Counted from the stretch's first letter, positions 44,665 to 53,611 are shown. The stretch is DNA of 64,000 nucleotides from Rhodobacteraceae bacterium LMO-JJ12 (GCA_021555075.1 JAKGBX010000002.1:739001-803000); one strand, 5' to 3'. Translations and numbers: made by a program. Notes: generated by a model not told the origin, from the letters alone.

Positions 44665-44886
44665 ATGCGCATTATGTGTTTCGCCGCCCTATGCGCCATG
44701 CTCTCGATGACTGCCTCTGCCGATCCGCACACACCTGAGGCCGAGGCAACCCTTGGTGCCTGCCGTCACGCGCTGGCAAGCAACACCACGGAAGATCTTG
44801 CTGGCATCATCGAAACCATCAATGGCTGGGGCGAGATATCCGATGCCGCCCTGCGCAACAGGATCGAGATTTGCACTGAAATTTGA
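44665..44886 (+). CDS. Small exported hypothetical protein
   Basis: 73 residues, signal peptide ending near ASA-DP (about 19). The mature part is about 55 residues with two Cys (GACRHAL and IEICTEI) that could form a disulfide. ATG at 44665 follows GGAAGGA. No family recognised. Confidence 0.65.
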   Translation: MRIMCFAALCAMLSMTASADPHTPEAEATLGACRHALASNTTEDLAGIIETINGWGEISDAALRNRIEICTEI

Positions 44887-44952
44887 ATCGGGCCCCTCCA
44901 CTCCACCTAAGGACACGATCCGGGCGGAGGCTGCCGTAAGAGCAGCCTCGCT

Positions 44953-45390
44953 TCACGACTCATCTCTCGCAAAATATCTCAGAAAAACCTCTGCCAGGAA
45001 GGCAGATGTCGGCGCCATTGCTGCAACCATCGCCGAAGACAAGGGTTTTTCACCAAGGCCAAGCGCAAGAACGCGCTCCTCCGTCTTGACACTCCCATCC
45101 ATGGCCCTTCGGATTGCAGCAGGGCTAACCCGCTCTTTCTGATTGCCCGGCGGGGAGGCGGAGAAAATGTTGGGATATGCCGCAACTTGACCAACTTCGG
45201 ATACAAGGCGGCGACGGTCAGCGAGAGATGCGGCGCGCCACATCGCCGACAACACCCCCATGCTCTCGCTGCGCGACTGATAATATTCGAGCGGGAATGA
45301 GATCCACTCGCTACCACCTTCGACGCTGTAGTCGAGGCATCCGGGATCAACGCACGCGGCACATGTCGCGGGCCGAATCCCAGGAGACAA
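44953..45390 (-). CDS. Hypothetical protein with uncertain start
   Basis: Up to 145 residues. The codon pattern from about 45340 down to the stop looks protein-coding (SLADRRRLVSEVGQVAAYPN, then VLALGLGEKPLSSAMVAAMA). The only ATG with sensible context is at 45261; coding quality extends further up, so the N-terminus may have been lost. No domain recognised. It lies near the damaged right end of E2. Confidence 0.4.
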   Translation of the reverse strand: MSPGIRPATCAACVDPGCLDYSVEGGSEWISFPLEYYQSRSESMGVLSAMWRAASLADRRRLVSEVGQVAAYPNIFSASPPGNQKERVSPAAIRRAMDGSVKTEERVLALGLGEKPLSSAMVAAMAPTSAFLAEVFLRYFARDES

Positions 45391-45511
45391 AAATGAAACA
45401 ACACATCGAAATCTGTATGCTTCCCCTGCGCGGAAAATATCTGCCTCCCCGGACCTTTATTGTTGAGCGCCGCCGCTTTCGTTCTGTCGTAAACCAGACA
45501 GGAGGCGCACG

Positions 45512-45936
45512 ATGACCCATCAACTTTCACATCAGGAGTTTCTAATCGGGCTGGCGGTAGCAGCGCTGGGACAGGCTCGCATCACGTATGATCAGCTGTT
45601 CAATGCCGTCATCCCATCCTTGCCGCCTCAGCGCAGGCTGTTTACCGAAGAAATCATGCATCGATTGACCACAGGTAATCTTTTCGACGAGGCCTTCATT
45701 CACGACCTTGCAGCACTTGCCGCAACCCTCGAGCATGAGATTTCAGATGGCACTGAGGTCGCCTGGATTGCGGACGAGTGCGACACAGGGGCGCGCATCA
45801 CATCCGGCATCTCGATCATCGCGCACAGGCGCTGGACTGCGCAGCCGATGCTTTTTCCATCCTGCACGGCATGATCGGGGATGTCCTCGATGCGATCAAG
45901 GCCGCGCGTCTCATCGACGACCTGATGCAACATTGA
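45512..45936 (+). pseudogene. Small helical protein gene with a frameshift
   Basis: AGGAGG precedes the ATG. The first 100 codons are good helical coding sequence (EFLIGLAVAALGQARITYDQL). Near 45827-45832 the frame shifts: the other frame continues as ALDCAADAFSILHG and DVLDAIKAARLIDDLMQH to a stop at 45936. A one-base change would restore about 141 residues. Function unknown. A strong hairpin follows at 45942. Confidence 0.6.
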
Positions 45937-45941
45937 TGCAA

Positions 45942-45965
45942 GACGGCGCCGCCCGCGGCGCCGTC
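45942..45965. terminator. GC-rich perfect hairpin, possible terminator
   Basis: GACGGCGCCGC, loop CC, GCGGCGCCGTC, followed only by CTCTT. It directly follows the frameshifted gene. The rest of 45966-46219 holds no gene I can support. Confidence 0.45.
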
Positions 45966-46219
45966 CTCTTGAGGACCAATCGGTCCAGACGCCCCCGGCT
46001 TGATCGTGGGCGACATGCGTGTCGGCTCCAACTTCCTGCTGCTCCTGCCGGTACGCATCTTGAACCCAGCCAATGATCGACGTGGTGCCATCTACCGGCG
46101 CGCTGCGTGTCCGCAGATCGATATCTGCGGTCGAAGATATCGAACCTTGATCAAAGATCCGATCGCCGCCCCGCAGGCGGATGCACGTCATATGGGTAAG
46201 GCAACACGGAAGAAGTAGA

Positions 46220-46493
46220 ATGAAAAATATCCACACCCCGCCATCCTGTCGCCGCTGATGACAGGCGAAGAACTTGCAGTGTTCATGGGCTATGACGGCG
46301 TGACCTCCCGTTTCCGTAACTGGTGCAAGTTAATGGGAATCCAGAGGGTCCCGGGCCGGGTCAATATCTACGACCCCAAACACGTCGTGAACGGCTCGAT
46401 ATCGCGCAGAACATTCTGTCGCCTATGAATACCGAATTGCCAGCGGTCGAAATGTCTCTGACTGAAAAAAGGAGGGCGCGCGGTGGTGCGTAA
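46220..46493 (+). pseudogene. Small HTH protein gene upstream of the E2 integrase, two frameshifts
   Basis: GGAAGAAG precedes the ATG. Read across frames it gives ILSPLMTGEELAVFMGY, FRNWCKLMGIQRVPGRVN, RRERLDIAQNILSP and EMSLTEKRRARGGA, an excisionase-like HTH protein. One frame change is needed between 46220 and 46258 and another near 46383. The end overlaps the integrase GTG. Confidence 0.6.
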
Positions 46494-47602
46494 AGACAAC
46501 AAGAACCGCATCGTAGGCGTGCATCGCGTGACAAAGAAGCTCAGTAACGGAACAAAAAGGTTCTACCATTATGTGTTTCGGGGCGGCCCGAAATTCTGGT
46601 CGAGCGATATGGAGTTCGATGTAAGTGATGAGCGCTATGTTTCGGCGTTCGAATGCGCCAGACAGGGTAAGCGTGCCACACCACCGATCGGTGCAAAGAC
46701 CACCCGCACTATTCTGAAGAAGTATCGCGAATCCGTTGTATTTACGAAGCTCGCAAAACGCACCCAAAGCGACTACAACGGCTTCCTTGATGATCTCGAA
46801 GGAGAATTCGGCGATGATCGGATCGCGTTGTTTGAAGAGCTCGATTCAGTTTCCGAGATCCGCGAATGGCGCAACAAATGGAAGCACTCACTCAAGCGTT
46901 ACGATTATGCCGGAACAGTGGTGACAACATTTCTGAACTGGGCCTGCAATGTCGATACCGCATTGCGGACGCATCATCACAAAAGGGCAGAAGAAGCTAT
47001 ATAGATCTGACCGCTCAAATCTGATCTGGGTGCCGGAAGAGCTTCAAGCCCTATTGGATGAGCCGCGACCCGAGGAGGAGCGCGTGATTATCGCTGCATC
47101 CGAAGGCGGCCTTGCCCCGCAAGATATTGGCATTCTGGAGCGCGCGCATGTGCAAAGAACGCAGATGGGACGCCGCCTCTTTCTTCGCCGCACAAAAACG
47201 GGCAAGGCTATCAGCCTTCCGGTGACCCCGGCACTCGGCCGCCTGATCGACACTATGCCGAAAGGCCAGAATTTAATCGTGACGTCGTTCACCGGGCAGC
47301 CACTGACCGCATTACGCGCGAGCCAGATTATCCGGGAAGTCAAGATTCGCCACAATATCAAGGCAAGAGATGATCAAACGCTTGTGCCGATTCGTGACGA
47401 GCTTCGTCCCTATGATTTACGCGGCACGGCGGCGACAGAGCTACTTCGCGCCGGATGCTCTCTCAACGAGATTGCGGTGACGATGGGCTGGGGGCAGCGC
47501 CATGCTGCAAATGTCATCGAGCGCTATGTGGCTCTTGTGCCGGAAGTCTCGGATGAGGTTTGGGCCGAGCCCAAGATCGCGCGGGATTTGGTCGAAAAGT
47601 AA
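46483..47602 (+). pseudogene. Frameshifted, degenerate tyrosine integrase of E2
   Basis: Frame 1 (46483-47004, GTG start after GGAGGG) holds the arm and core-binding domains; frame 2 (from about 46960 to 47602) holds the catalytic domain starting KKLYRSDRSNLIWVPEEL. The switch lies around 46960-46985. The first catalytic Arg region reads GGLAPQDIG where family members have an Arg, and the HxLR box reads YDLRGTAAT with Tyr for His; a terminal Tyr is present in VIERYVAL. It is probably inactive by two independent criteria. Confidence 0.85.
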
Positions 47603-47821
47603 AAGGGATGATTGGCCGGCAAATTCAACACAACCTAATTCTTGAGGACTGACTCCCAACTGGCGCAGTTTCATTGATTCTTTTGATCGGATTGCCCGTC
47701 GTCGTTCTGACATCCAGTCAGTTCTCGAAATTCTGAATGTCGCGGGGAGATATTCTCGCGGCTTTTTCCTGTCAGAAACGCGTATTGTGTTGGGTTTGGC
47801 GGTCCTGAATTGGCCGCCCAG

Positions 47822-47843
47822 TGTAAACCGACCTGTAAACCGA
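47822..47843. other. E2 integrase arm-type repeat pair, tRNA-proximal end
   Basis: TGTAAACCGA at 47822 and again at 47834, 12 bp apart, ending 45 bp before the att core at 47888. Between the integrase stop and here is also a hairpin followed by five Ts (47741-47766), a possible terminator. Confidence 0.6.
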
Positions 47844-47877
47844 TGATCGGCACTGAGCGTGAAAACCTGATAAGCCG

Positions 47878-47931
47878 TTGAAAAGATTGGAGGCGAGTAC
47901 CGGAATCGAACCGGTGTTCACGGATTTGCAA
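47878..47931 (-). repeat. tRNA-Cys 3'-end copy with flank (E2/E3 junction)
   Basis: 54 bp identical to 62411-62464: ten bases of tRNA downstream flank plus 44 bases of the tRNA tail up to the anticodon. It diverges after that, so it is an att core and not a tRNA gene. Confidence 0.92.
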
Positions 47932-47965
47932 GACTAGGTATGTGATTGTATTTGTTAAAGTACGC

Positions 47966-48014
47966 GTTTAGAGACTACCCCGATATCGGAAGAACAATGC
48001 GTGAAAGTTTAGAC
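47966..48014. other. E3 integrase arm-type sites, distal end
   Basis: GTTTAGAG at 47966 and GTTTAGAC at 48007, 78 and 119 bp inside the core at 47888; the pair GTTTAGAC is repeated at the other end (52871, 52883). The remainder of 47932-48360 has no supportable gene. Confidence 0.6.
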
Positions 48015-48360
48015 TAAAGCATTGTCTTCTTCCGGCCGATTGAGTTGAAAAACTCCGATTGTGGCTAAAACTGCTAGAAACGTGACCCGTGAAGAGTTTG
48101 TCGGAAAATTCGGCGATGGGGTTGGCCGAAGCGCTGACTTGGCAATGTGAGAGGTCGTCATGACCTCCACTGATCGTTCGCCGACTTGGATGAATCAATG
48201 GATTTCGGCGGGAAAAAGTATCGGCCGGATTTTCGAGTTTTCAACAGAATCGGCCCATAGCGGACCTTGGCGGATCATCGCCTCGCCGCAGCATACCACG
48301 GATTAGTGGGTGATCCGCACCCGTTATCCTATCACATACCCCACCTAACTAAGGAGGATT

Positions 48361-48723
48361 ATGAAGATGCACGCAGTCTCTCACCCACACCTAAAGCCTG
48401 GAATAGCCTTGCTACAGAGGTTCGCTCAGTTCGACATGAAGATGCAACTTAGCATCGCGTTGGCCCTGTTGTATATCGCTCAACACCAAGACCGAGACGA
48501 AGGTGTTACCACCAACGATTTGACTAAGTGGTTGGGTATGGCCCCCGCTGCTGCCAGCCGTAATAGCTACTATTGGGCTGATGGAACGCCTGACATGCCT
48601 CACGCTGGCTACGGTCTGATTAAGATCATCGTCAGTCCTACGGATCGTCGTCGTCGCTCTATGCGTCTCACACCTAAGGGAGAGGCGTTTGTGAACCAAC
48701 TTGAGGAGATACTCAATGCCTAG
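48361..48723 (+). CDS. MarR-like winged-helix protein
   Basis: 120 residues with a wHTH layout: MQLSIALALLYIAQH, TTNDLTKWLGMAPAAASRN, and IKIIVSPTDRRRRSMRLTPKGEAF, the last being a MarR-like beta wing. AAGGAGG precedes the ATG. MarR-like proteins on small islands usually regulate the island. It is followed by an inverted-repeat structure. Confidence 0.75.
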   Translation: MKMHAVSHPHLKPGIALLQRFAQFDMKMQLSIALALLYIAQHQDRDEGVTTNDLTKWLGMAPAAASRNSYYWADGTPDMPHAGYGLIKIIVSPTDRRRRSMRLTPKGEAFVNQLEEILNA

Positions 48724-48728
48724 ACCCA

Positions 48729-48815
48729 GTGAGGTGCCCCTAGTTTCTTAGACACCTGCCCCGTTCAGTTCAAAAATTACCAAGCAAAGCGTCTACAAAT
48801 CTAGGGGCACCTCAC
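48729..48815. repeat. 87-bp MITE-like structure with perfect 15-bp terminal inverted repeats
   Basis: GTGAGGTGCCCCTAG (48729-48743) and CTAGGGGCACCTCAC (48801-48815) are exact inverse copies; the similarity continues imperfectly inward (TTTCTTAGAC / GTCTACAAAT). No target duplication is obvious. A strong hairpin terminator between convergent genes is the alternative. The bases after it to 48978 hold nothing recognised. Confidence 0.6.
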
Positions 48816-48978
48816 ATCCGTGCAAAACGCAGCATCGGTCGATTGGGTTCTTAGCGGAATTACGGCGGTGCACCTCGTGGATCTTGGCCTAGTAGGCCGT
48901 TGTGTTGGCAACCGGATGACCGCCGTCAGCCCAAAGCGGTCACGTAGATGACGCGCAAGCTCTCTGGGTCTATCCTCC

Positions 48979-50733
48979 TCAACCGTCGAGATGCTTCTGA
49001 ATGTCCTTCAGAATCTCAAAGATCTTTGGATTCACGTCGCCTGCAGTCATCTCATCAATAACTCGGGATGAAGTCATTGTAACCTTGAAGTCCTGCTGGA
49101 TCTTCTTGGCGACAGATGAAAATACCAGCTTTCCGGGAACAACACGATGCCGGAATTCTGCGTCCTTCCATTTTTCTGTAAAGCTCGATTCTTCTTGGGC
49201 GGAAATGGTCGCAATATCCTTCTTTGACCCCTTTCCAACTTCAAAGCTGATTCTAGACCCAATACGAGCGGACAAGGTTTTGGATTTCATTTCTTCGACG
49301 CTAGCTGCGATTGCGCTGATAACCAAGTCCTCCCAACCCTGCGTTAGATCAGCACCATATTTTCTGACAACTGCCACAATTGCGTCAGGAACTAGAAGCA
49401 GATTTTCAATCTCCTTTTGCGGGAGGACCCGACAAAGAGTGTCCCCAACGTTCACATCATCCAAAAAACTAGATATTTCTTCATCACAGCGATAGTCGCG
49501 ATCAAAAATGGCAGAAACTGGTATTTTAAACCCGAAAAAGTTTTCAAACACCCAAGAGGATGTTGTGACGCGGGACCAATTGGAGAACCCATCTGTCTTC
49601 ATGAGAGTGACTGAAGAGTTTGAAACGAAATCCATCCCCCCAAGTTTTTTTGCAATTTTCGATAGAATTCTTGCATCGTTACCCTCAAAATACAGAACCT
49701 TTTTTGTTTTCGCGAGGCGAGCGAATTGAGCATTTTCTGAGCTTCCGATTGCTGAGTACACGTCAGAGTAACCGGATTCCCCCTGGATTCGTTTTGCGCT
49801 CCTAGACTCTGGTCGGATAATCAATACCTCTCCCGGTTCGACATCATTAATGATTTCAGTTGAATGAGTGGCTATAAAGTACTGTCCAACGCGTTGACTG
49901 ACCAATCTTAGCAATCGGTGCTGCAGATCGGGATGCAAGTATATGTCAGGCTCGTCGAGAATGAGAGTTGAGCCATGATTTGAGGCAGTAAGGTGCATCA
50001 TGGTCTGCATCCATACCTGGAAGCCAAAACCGGCCCACTGCACTTCTCTCACATGAGGACCATCACGGAAGTACATGCGCACTACTGGTCGTTTTCCGCC
50101 GCGCTCAATTTCTGGACGACTTACCCTTATTCCCGGCCACCCCAACTCGACTAAGTCAGCAAAAACCTCAAACTCTGCCTTATTTTTATGCAACCAGAAA
50201 TTCCTGAAGTTCCGGCTTGCCAGCCTCCCGTATCGATTTTTCTCGACGGTTTCCTGTAAGACTAGTTCTTCATTTTGCTCTAACGGGCTGAGCGTAGGAA
50301 CTATGATCAAATTTAATGGAAACTGATCTCGCAAAAACTGTGTATTCAGTCGAGGTTGAAGTTCAGTTTTCAGATAGCATTCGAGTGGGCCGTCATTGGG
50401 AATCGATATCGAAAATGTATTGCCGTTTTCTAGCTTAATATATATCTTTGCGTTTCCGTCGCCGAAATTGTGAATACAGTACCGGAGGTCTGTCTGAAAC
50501 GCGGAAATGGGTATCTCCCATGTGGGGCAGGCTCCGTCTTGCCCCTGAGATTTGAACTTGGCATTTCTGCGGCTTGCATATCTAAGAGCGTCAAAGGTAA
50601 TTCTAAAAGCATCCAAGGCTGTAGATTTACCTGCGTTGTTTGGACCGACCAGTACATTCTTGTCCCTCGCCGACAGCGTGAACTTTGAAAACGTCTTGTA
50701 GTCATGGAACTCGATAGATTTGACTTTGCTCAT
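48979..50733 (-). CDS. OLD-family ATPase-TOPRIM nuclease (class 1-like), probable defence protein
   Basis: 584 residues. N-terminal RecF/SMC-type ATPase: Walker A VGPNNAGKST (about 29-38), Walker B STLILDEPDIYLHPD (about 255-270), FIATHST His switch. C-terminal TOPRIM-like part: VLYFEGNDARIL and the acidic FDRDYR. OLD proteins cut DNA during phage attack or lysogeny-related conflicts. No reverse transcriptase, methyltransferase or GajB-like helicase is adjacent, so it likely acts alone. It is the main cargo of E3, AT-richer than the integrase. Confidence 0.85.
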   Translation of the reverse strand: MSKVKSIEFHDYKTFSKFTLSARDKNVLVGPNNAGKSTALDAFRITFDALRYASRRNAKFKSQGQDGACPTWEIPISAFQTDLRYCIHNFGDGNAKIYIKLENGNTFSISIPNDGPLECYLKTELQPRLNTQFLRDQFPLNLIIVPTLSPLEQNEELVLQETVEKNRYGRLASRNFRNFWLHKNKAEFEVFADLVELGWPGIRVSRPEIERGGKRPVVRMYFRDGPHVREVQWAGFGFQVWMQTMMHLTASNHGSTLILDEPDIYLHPDLQHRLLRLVSQRVGQYFIATHSTEIINDVEPGEVLIIRPESRSAKRIQGESGYSDVYSAIGSSENAQFARLAKTKKVLYFEGNDARILSKIAKKLGGMDFVSNSSVTLMKTDGFSNWSRVTTSSWVFENFFGFKIPVSAIFDRDYRCDEEISSFLDDVNVGDTLCRVLPQKEIENLLLVPDAIVAVVRKYGADLTQGWEDLVISAIAASVEEMKSKTLSARIGSRISFEVGKGSKKDIATISAQEESSFTEKWKDAEFRHRVVPGKLVFSSVAKKIQQDFKVTMTSSRVIDEMTAGDVNPKIFEILKDIQKHLDG

Positions 50734-51312
50734 TTATTGTAAGGACCTAGCTTTGCAGAATAAGTGGGTGCAACTTACTATACCGAACAATTTATCAACT
50801 AAAGTCGGATCACCCCAATCTAGGGTGATCTGTCTGGCATCGAATGGCAAGACTAGTTGCTTCTAGGTTGACTTTGCAAAGCCCGCTTTCTGCGCATACC
50901 CGACCTTGGTGGACAGCGCAGCATATGGGCTTCGGTCTTCTAGGGCTTGAATGGCCGCTTATGCCAGTCTGGCAGAAAACATTCGCAGACGCAGCTAAGA
51001 TCCGGTTTCCGCCCATCTACTATTTGCACGGAGAGGCGTTTAGAGCGCACCTGGGAGCGGCGACAATGCTTGTCGGCACCCAAGCACCTGCAAACGTAAC
51101 GCTTAGCTTCCTGACGAGCGCCACGGCGCGTCTTGCGGCGTTTCGAAAACATCACTTTGCTTGAACTTGAATCGCAACCTAAGCTCCGCTCCTCCGTAGA
51201 CTTCAAATATCGGAGGAGGAGCGGGGCGGTCCGCGAAACGGCTTCGTAGAATTCGGTAACGGACGAAGCCTCGCGCGCGCCCGCGCGCGCGTACCCGCAT
51301 ACGCTCTTGTTC

Positions 51313-51544
51313 CTGTATGCATCTACTGACACCGGCGCAGGCAATATTAGGCCGGATTGACGTCGATTGATGTAGTTGAATCTTGCAGAGCGAAACGGTT
51401 TGGTTGTCATGCTCCGGATCAGGTCGGTGACTTTAGAGGCGTTTACGAGTCAAGTAGAAATTTCGAATTACGCTAGATTCGGTGGCGCTTTCTGCTCAAG
51501 TGTGCGGAACAAGTCACGAATGCCTGTATGCGTTTACTGACACC
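51313..51544. repeat. Imperfect 21-bp direct repeat in the long non-coding gap of E3
   Basis: CTGTATGCATCTACTGACACC (51313) and CTGTATGCGTTTACTGACACC (51524), 19 of 21 identical, 211 bp apart. The gap 50734-51705 also has a CG-dinucleotide run at 51270-51290 and no convincing gene; open frames there have poor start context. The repeats may be protein-binding sites or the trace of a duplication. Confidence 0.5.
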
Positions 51545-51705
51545 AAAGAGGGTTTCAAAAAACAAAAAAAATCGCAGTTCTTGCTGCCGAATCAGTGCTC
51601 ACCTAGAATCCTACCCAGAACAGTTTGCATGGGCGACACAAGCACATTCACCCAAATGGGTGCGCGAACTCTAACTTATGGTAAGGTCAACAGGTTGGAT
51701 TTGAA

Positions 51706-51879
51706 ATGGCGGCGACAACGATTGTGAAGAAGGCTCTTGCCATGCTCAATACGTTTGAGCGGGCTGGGAAGTCTGTGTCGCGTGTCATTGTAGAGGGACG
51801 CAAGATTGAAATCGTTCTCTTGGAAACGAAGGAAAACGACGAATTTGACGGGATAGATATGCATCATGGCAAAACGTGA
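51706..51879 (+). CDS. Small protein overlapping the E3 integrase, candidate recombination directionality factor
   Basis: 57 residues (KKALAMLNTFERAGKSVS, then VEGRKIEIVLLE, and the end FDGIDMHHGKT). Its last 14 bases overlap the integrase start. The E4 integrase is preceded, also overlapping, by a protein of similar size and layout with an FLNSDLRMGK end (61142-61327). The shared place and tail suggest a conserved partner of this integrase family. Confidence 0.65.
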   Translation: MAATTIVKKALAMLNTFERAGKSVSRVIVEGRKIEIVLLETKENDEFDGIDMHHGKT

Positions 51880-52876
51880 GCTTCCAAAACACGTCTATAG
51901 ACAGCGCAATGGCCTGTATTTTCAGCGGCGAGGGTGGCGTTCGCAGAAATTCGAAAATGAATTCGGGACGCCGGAATTTTGGGCCGAGTATGCTGATATT
52001 CTGTCTGGCAAAGAAAAGCCCAGGCGCGTCGTAACACGCAATTTTGCGGCCCTAATTGAAAACTATCGCAGGTCTCCGAGGTATCGACGGCTTAAGCCGC
52101 GAACTGCGCTTGATTATGACAAGTATTTGGATTTCTTCCTGTCGATTATGGGAAAAGCCAACCCGGTTAACTTGAAGCGCAAGGATGTAATCCGGCTGCG
52201 TGATGCGAATGCCGAAAAGGCTTACTTCGCTAATTATTCTCTGCGTGTTTTGCGCGTTCTCATGGAGCATTGCGTTGATCTGGGGTGGCGAGAGACAAAC
52301 CCCGCCAAAGGCGTTCCGGAGCTGAAAACCCAAAAGACCGAGCGAGAGCCTTGGCCGAGAGAGTTGCTTGAGGCGTATCGTTGTCATTGTCCGATTGGGA
52401 CGAGAGAGCGCCTTGTAATGGAGCTTTGCGTGGGCACGGGCCAACGGATCGGCGATGTTCTGGAAATGCGCTGGTCTGACATTCAGGACGGTGCAATTGT
52501 TGTCAAACAGAACAAAACCAACAAAGAGCTATGGGTTCCGATCCTTCCCGAGTTGCAAACCGCGCTCGATGCGGCCAGCCGCCATTCGGTGTTCATCCTG
52601 ACCAATGAGAGAGGGACGAACCGTTGGTCATATCGCGGCGCGTCACAAGCTGTGCGCAATGTTCGCGAGAAGATTGGTGCGCTGAGCTATGACATTCACA
52701 GTTGGCGTTACAACGCGGCCTGTGAATTGCTTGAAGCTGGCTGCGAAGATGACCTGATTGCAGCCGTGACGGGGCAAAGCCCGGCGATGGTCTTGCACTA
52801 TACCAAGAAGGTTCGCCAGAAGATCAGGGCGATTCAGGCGCAGCAAATGCGAACAGAACAAAAACAGAATGTTTAG
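51866..52876 (+). CDS. Tyrosine integrase of E3
   Basis: 336 residues, homologous along its length to the E4 integrase. Catalytic region: Arg in GTGQRIGDVLEMRW, HSWRYNAACELLEAG box, and HYTKKVRQ with the probable nucleophile Tyr. The usual GH motif before it reads VTGQ, so one accessory His is Gln. The N-terminal part (LPKHVYRQRNGLYF, EFGTPEFWAEY) would bind the arm repeats. The 3' end runs into the first GTTTAGAC repeat: the stop codon is part of it. Confidence 0.92.
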   Translation: MAKRELPKHVYRQRNGLYFQRRGWRSQKFENEFGTPEFWAEYADILSGKEKPRRVVTRNFAALIENYRRSPRYRRLKPRTALDYDKYLDFFLSIMGKANPVNLKRKDVIRLRDANAEKAYFANYSLRVLRVLMEHCVDLGWRETNPAKGVPELKTQKTEREPWPRELLEAYRCHCPIGTRERLVMELCVGTGQRIGDVLEMRWSDIQDGAIVVKQNKTNKELWVPILPELQTALDAASRHSVFILTNERGTNRWSYRGASQAVRNVREKIGALSYDIHSWRYNAACELLEAGCEDDLIAAVTGQSPAMVLHYTKKVRQKIRAIQAQQMRTEQKQNV

Positions 52877-52890
52877 ACGTTTGTTTAGAC
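52870..52890. other. E3 integrase arm-type repeat pair, tRNA-proximal end
   Basis: TGTTTAGAC at 52870 and 52882, 12 bp apart, 56 bp before the core at 52938. Confidence 0.65.
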
Positions 52891-52937
52891 TTTGATACGC
52901 CGGTTTGCCGGATGGGCTCTAAGTCATTGATTTTAAA

Positions 52938-52986
52938 TGGAGGCGAGTACCGGAATCGAACCGGTGTTCACGGATTTGCAATCCGC
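52938..52986 (-). repeat. tRNA-Cys 3'-end copy (E3/E4 junction)
   Basis: 49 bp identical to 62421-62469 (tail of tRNA-Cys through the anticodon stem); the 5' half is absent. Att core for E4 and E3. Confidence 0.93.
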
Positions 52987-53015
52987 CCGCTTATCCAAGA
53001 AAATCAAGGGGGTTC

Positions 53016-53067
53016 TGTTTCAAAACACCCCCCGACAAACAGTGAACTAACCAAGAATGTTTCAAAC
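53016..53067. other. E4 integrase arm-type sites, distal end
   Basis: TGTTTCAAAA at 53016 and TGTTTCAAAC at 53058, 78 and 120 bp inside the core at 52938. Matches the pair at 62354/62366. Confidence 0.65.
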
Positions 53068-53207
53068 GCCGAATTGAACGGCGCAAAAGAAAACGCCGCG
53101 ACCTCGGCAAAGGTCTACGGCGTCAAGGACGTTATGGAAGGCGTCTATTCTTGCGGCGAGTATACCGCGCTTTTCCCCATCTTAGCAATACACTGGGGGG
53201 CGCTGGT

Positions 53208-53396
53208 ATGACTTTCATTCCCGTTTCCCGCGACATTGAAGGCTCAATGATTGAAGCGCCAGGCGGCTTCATTGTTAGTGTCTTTCACATTCCGACCAAC
53301 CGGGCGCTCTATGGCTTCGAGCATTCTTCTGAGGGTGCGCTTGGCTGGATTTACGCCTCTCGCCTGATCTTAGACAAGGCGGAGGGCAGCGCATGA
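53208..53396 (+). CDS. Small hypothetical protein, first of the E4 replication operon
   Basis: 62 residues (FIPVSRDIEGSMIEAPGGFI). The ATG at 53208 follows GGGGGCGC; an earlier in-frame start would enter non-coding sequence. Overlaps the next gene by four bases. No family recognised. Confidence 0.6.
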   Translation: MTFIPVSRDIEGSMIEAPGGFIVSVFHIPTNRALYGFEHSSEGALGWIYASRLILDKAEGSA

Positions 53397-53611
53397 GCAA
53401 CGTCACCAAATTGCCCACAGCGGCAACCAGCTATTACACGGTGAACAAGGCGGGCCGCTACTTCGATGTGGTGTTGGTCACACCTTGCCCCAGCAAGAAC
53501 CTCAAGACACGCCTCTATCGCGTCCCTGAGGAACAATACGCGCATGATATCGCGCGCAACTTGGCGGAGGATATGAAGCGTCCCTTCAAGATCGGGGGGA
53601 AAGCGGTATGA
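53393..53611 (+). CDS. Small hypothetical protein
   Basis: 72 residues with mixed charge (YYTVNKAGRYFDVVLVTP, VPEEQYAHDIARNLAEDM). ATGA overlaps on both sides place it in the operon. Function unknown. Confidence 0.65.
   Translation: MSNVTKLPTAATSYYTVNKAGRYFDVVLVTPCPSKNLKTRLYRVPEEQYAHDIARNLAEDMKRPFKIGGKAV

Larger units (their letters stand above)
18681..47887. mobile_element. Integrated element E2 (about 29 kb), apparently immobilised
   Basis: Bounded by the tRNA-Cys tails at 18681 and 47888. The right end has an integrase that is frameshifted and has lost key residues. Integrase arm-type repeats (TGTAAACC) occur as a pair at 47822-47843 and again at 18758 (degenerate) and 18811, with the same spacing from the core as in E3 and E4. 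The cargo is chromosome-like: redox, PHA, exporter and glycosylation genes. An alternative is a former chromosomal segment trapped between two insertions. Confidence 0.6.
47888..52937. mobile_element. Integrated element E3 (about 5 kb): minimal island with an OLD-like nuclease
   Basis: Direct repeats of the tRNA-Cys tail at 47888 and 52938 bound it. Right end: overlapping small gene and integrase, both intact. Cargo: a winged-helix protein and an OLD-type ATPase-nuclease. Arm-type repeats GTTTAGAC occur at both ends. It has no replication or transfer gene. Confidence 0.85.

Noticed and set aside
50844-51164. 106-codon open frame in the E3 gap
   Set aside because: No ribosome site, no conserved pattern, and it overlaps an equally poor frame on the other strand.
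48979-51705. Retron-type system (OLD-like effector plus non-coding stretch)
   Set aside because: Retrons with OLD-like effectors need a reverse transcriptase; none is encoded in E3.
52912-53211. Open frame of 99 codons reading GGEYRNRTGVHGFAI near its start
   Set aside because: The beginning is the tRNA-Cys tail translated on the wrong strand, a well-known artefact; the rest lacks a start codon with a ribosome site.
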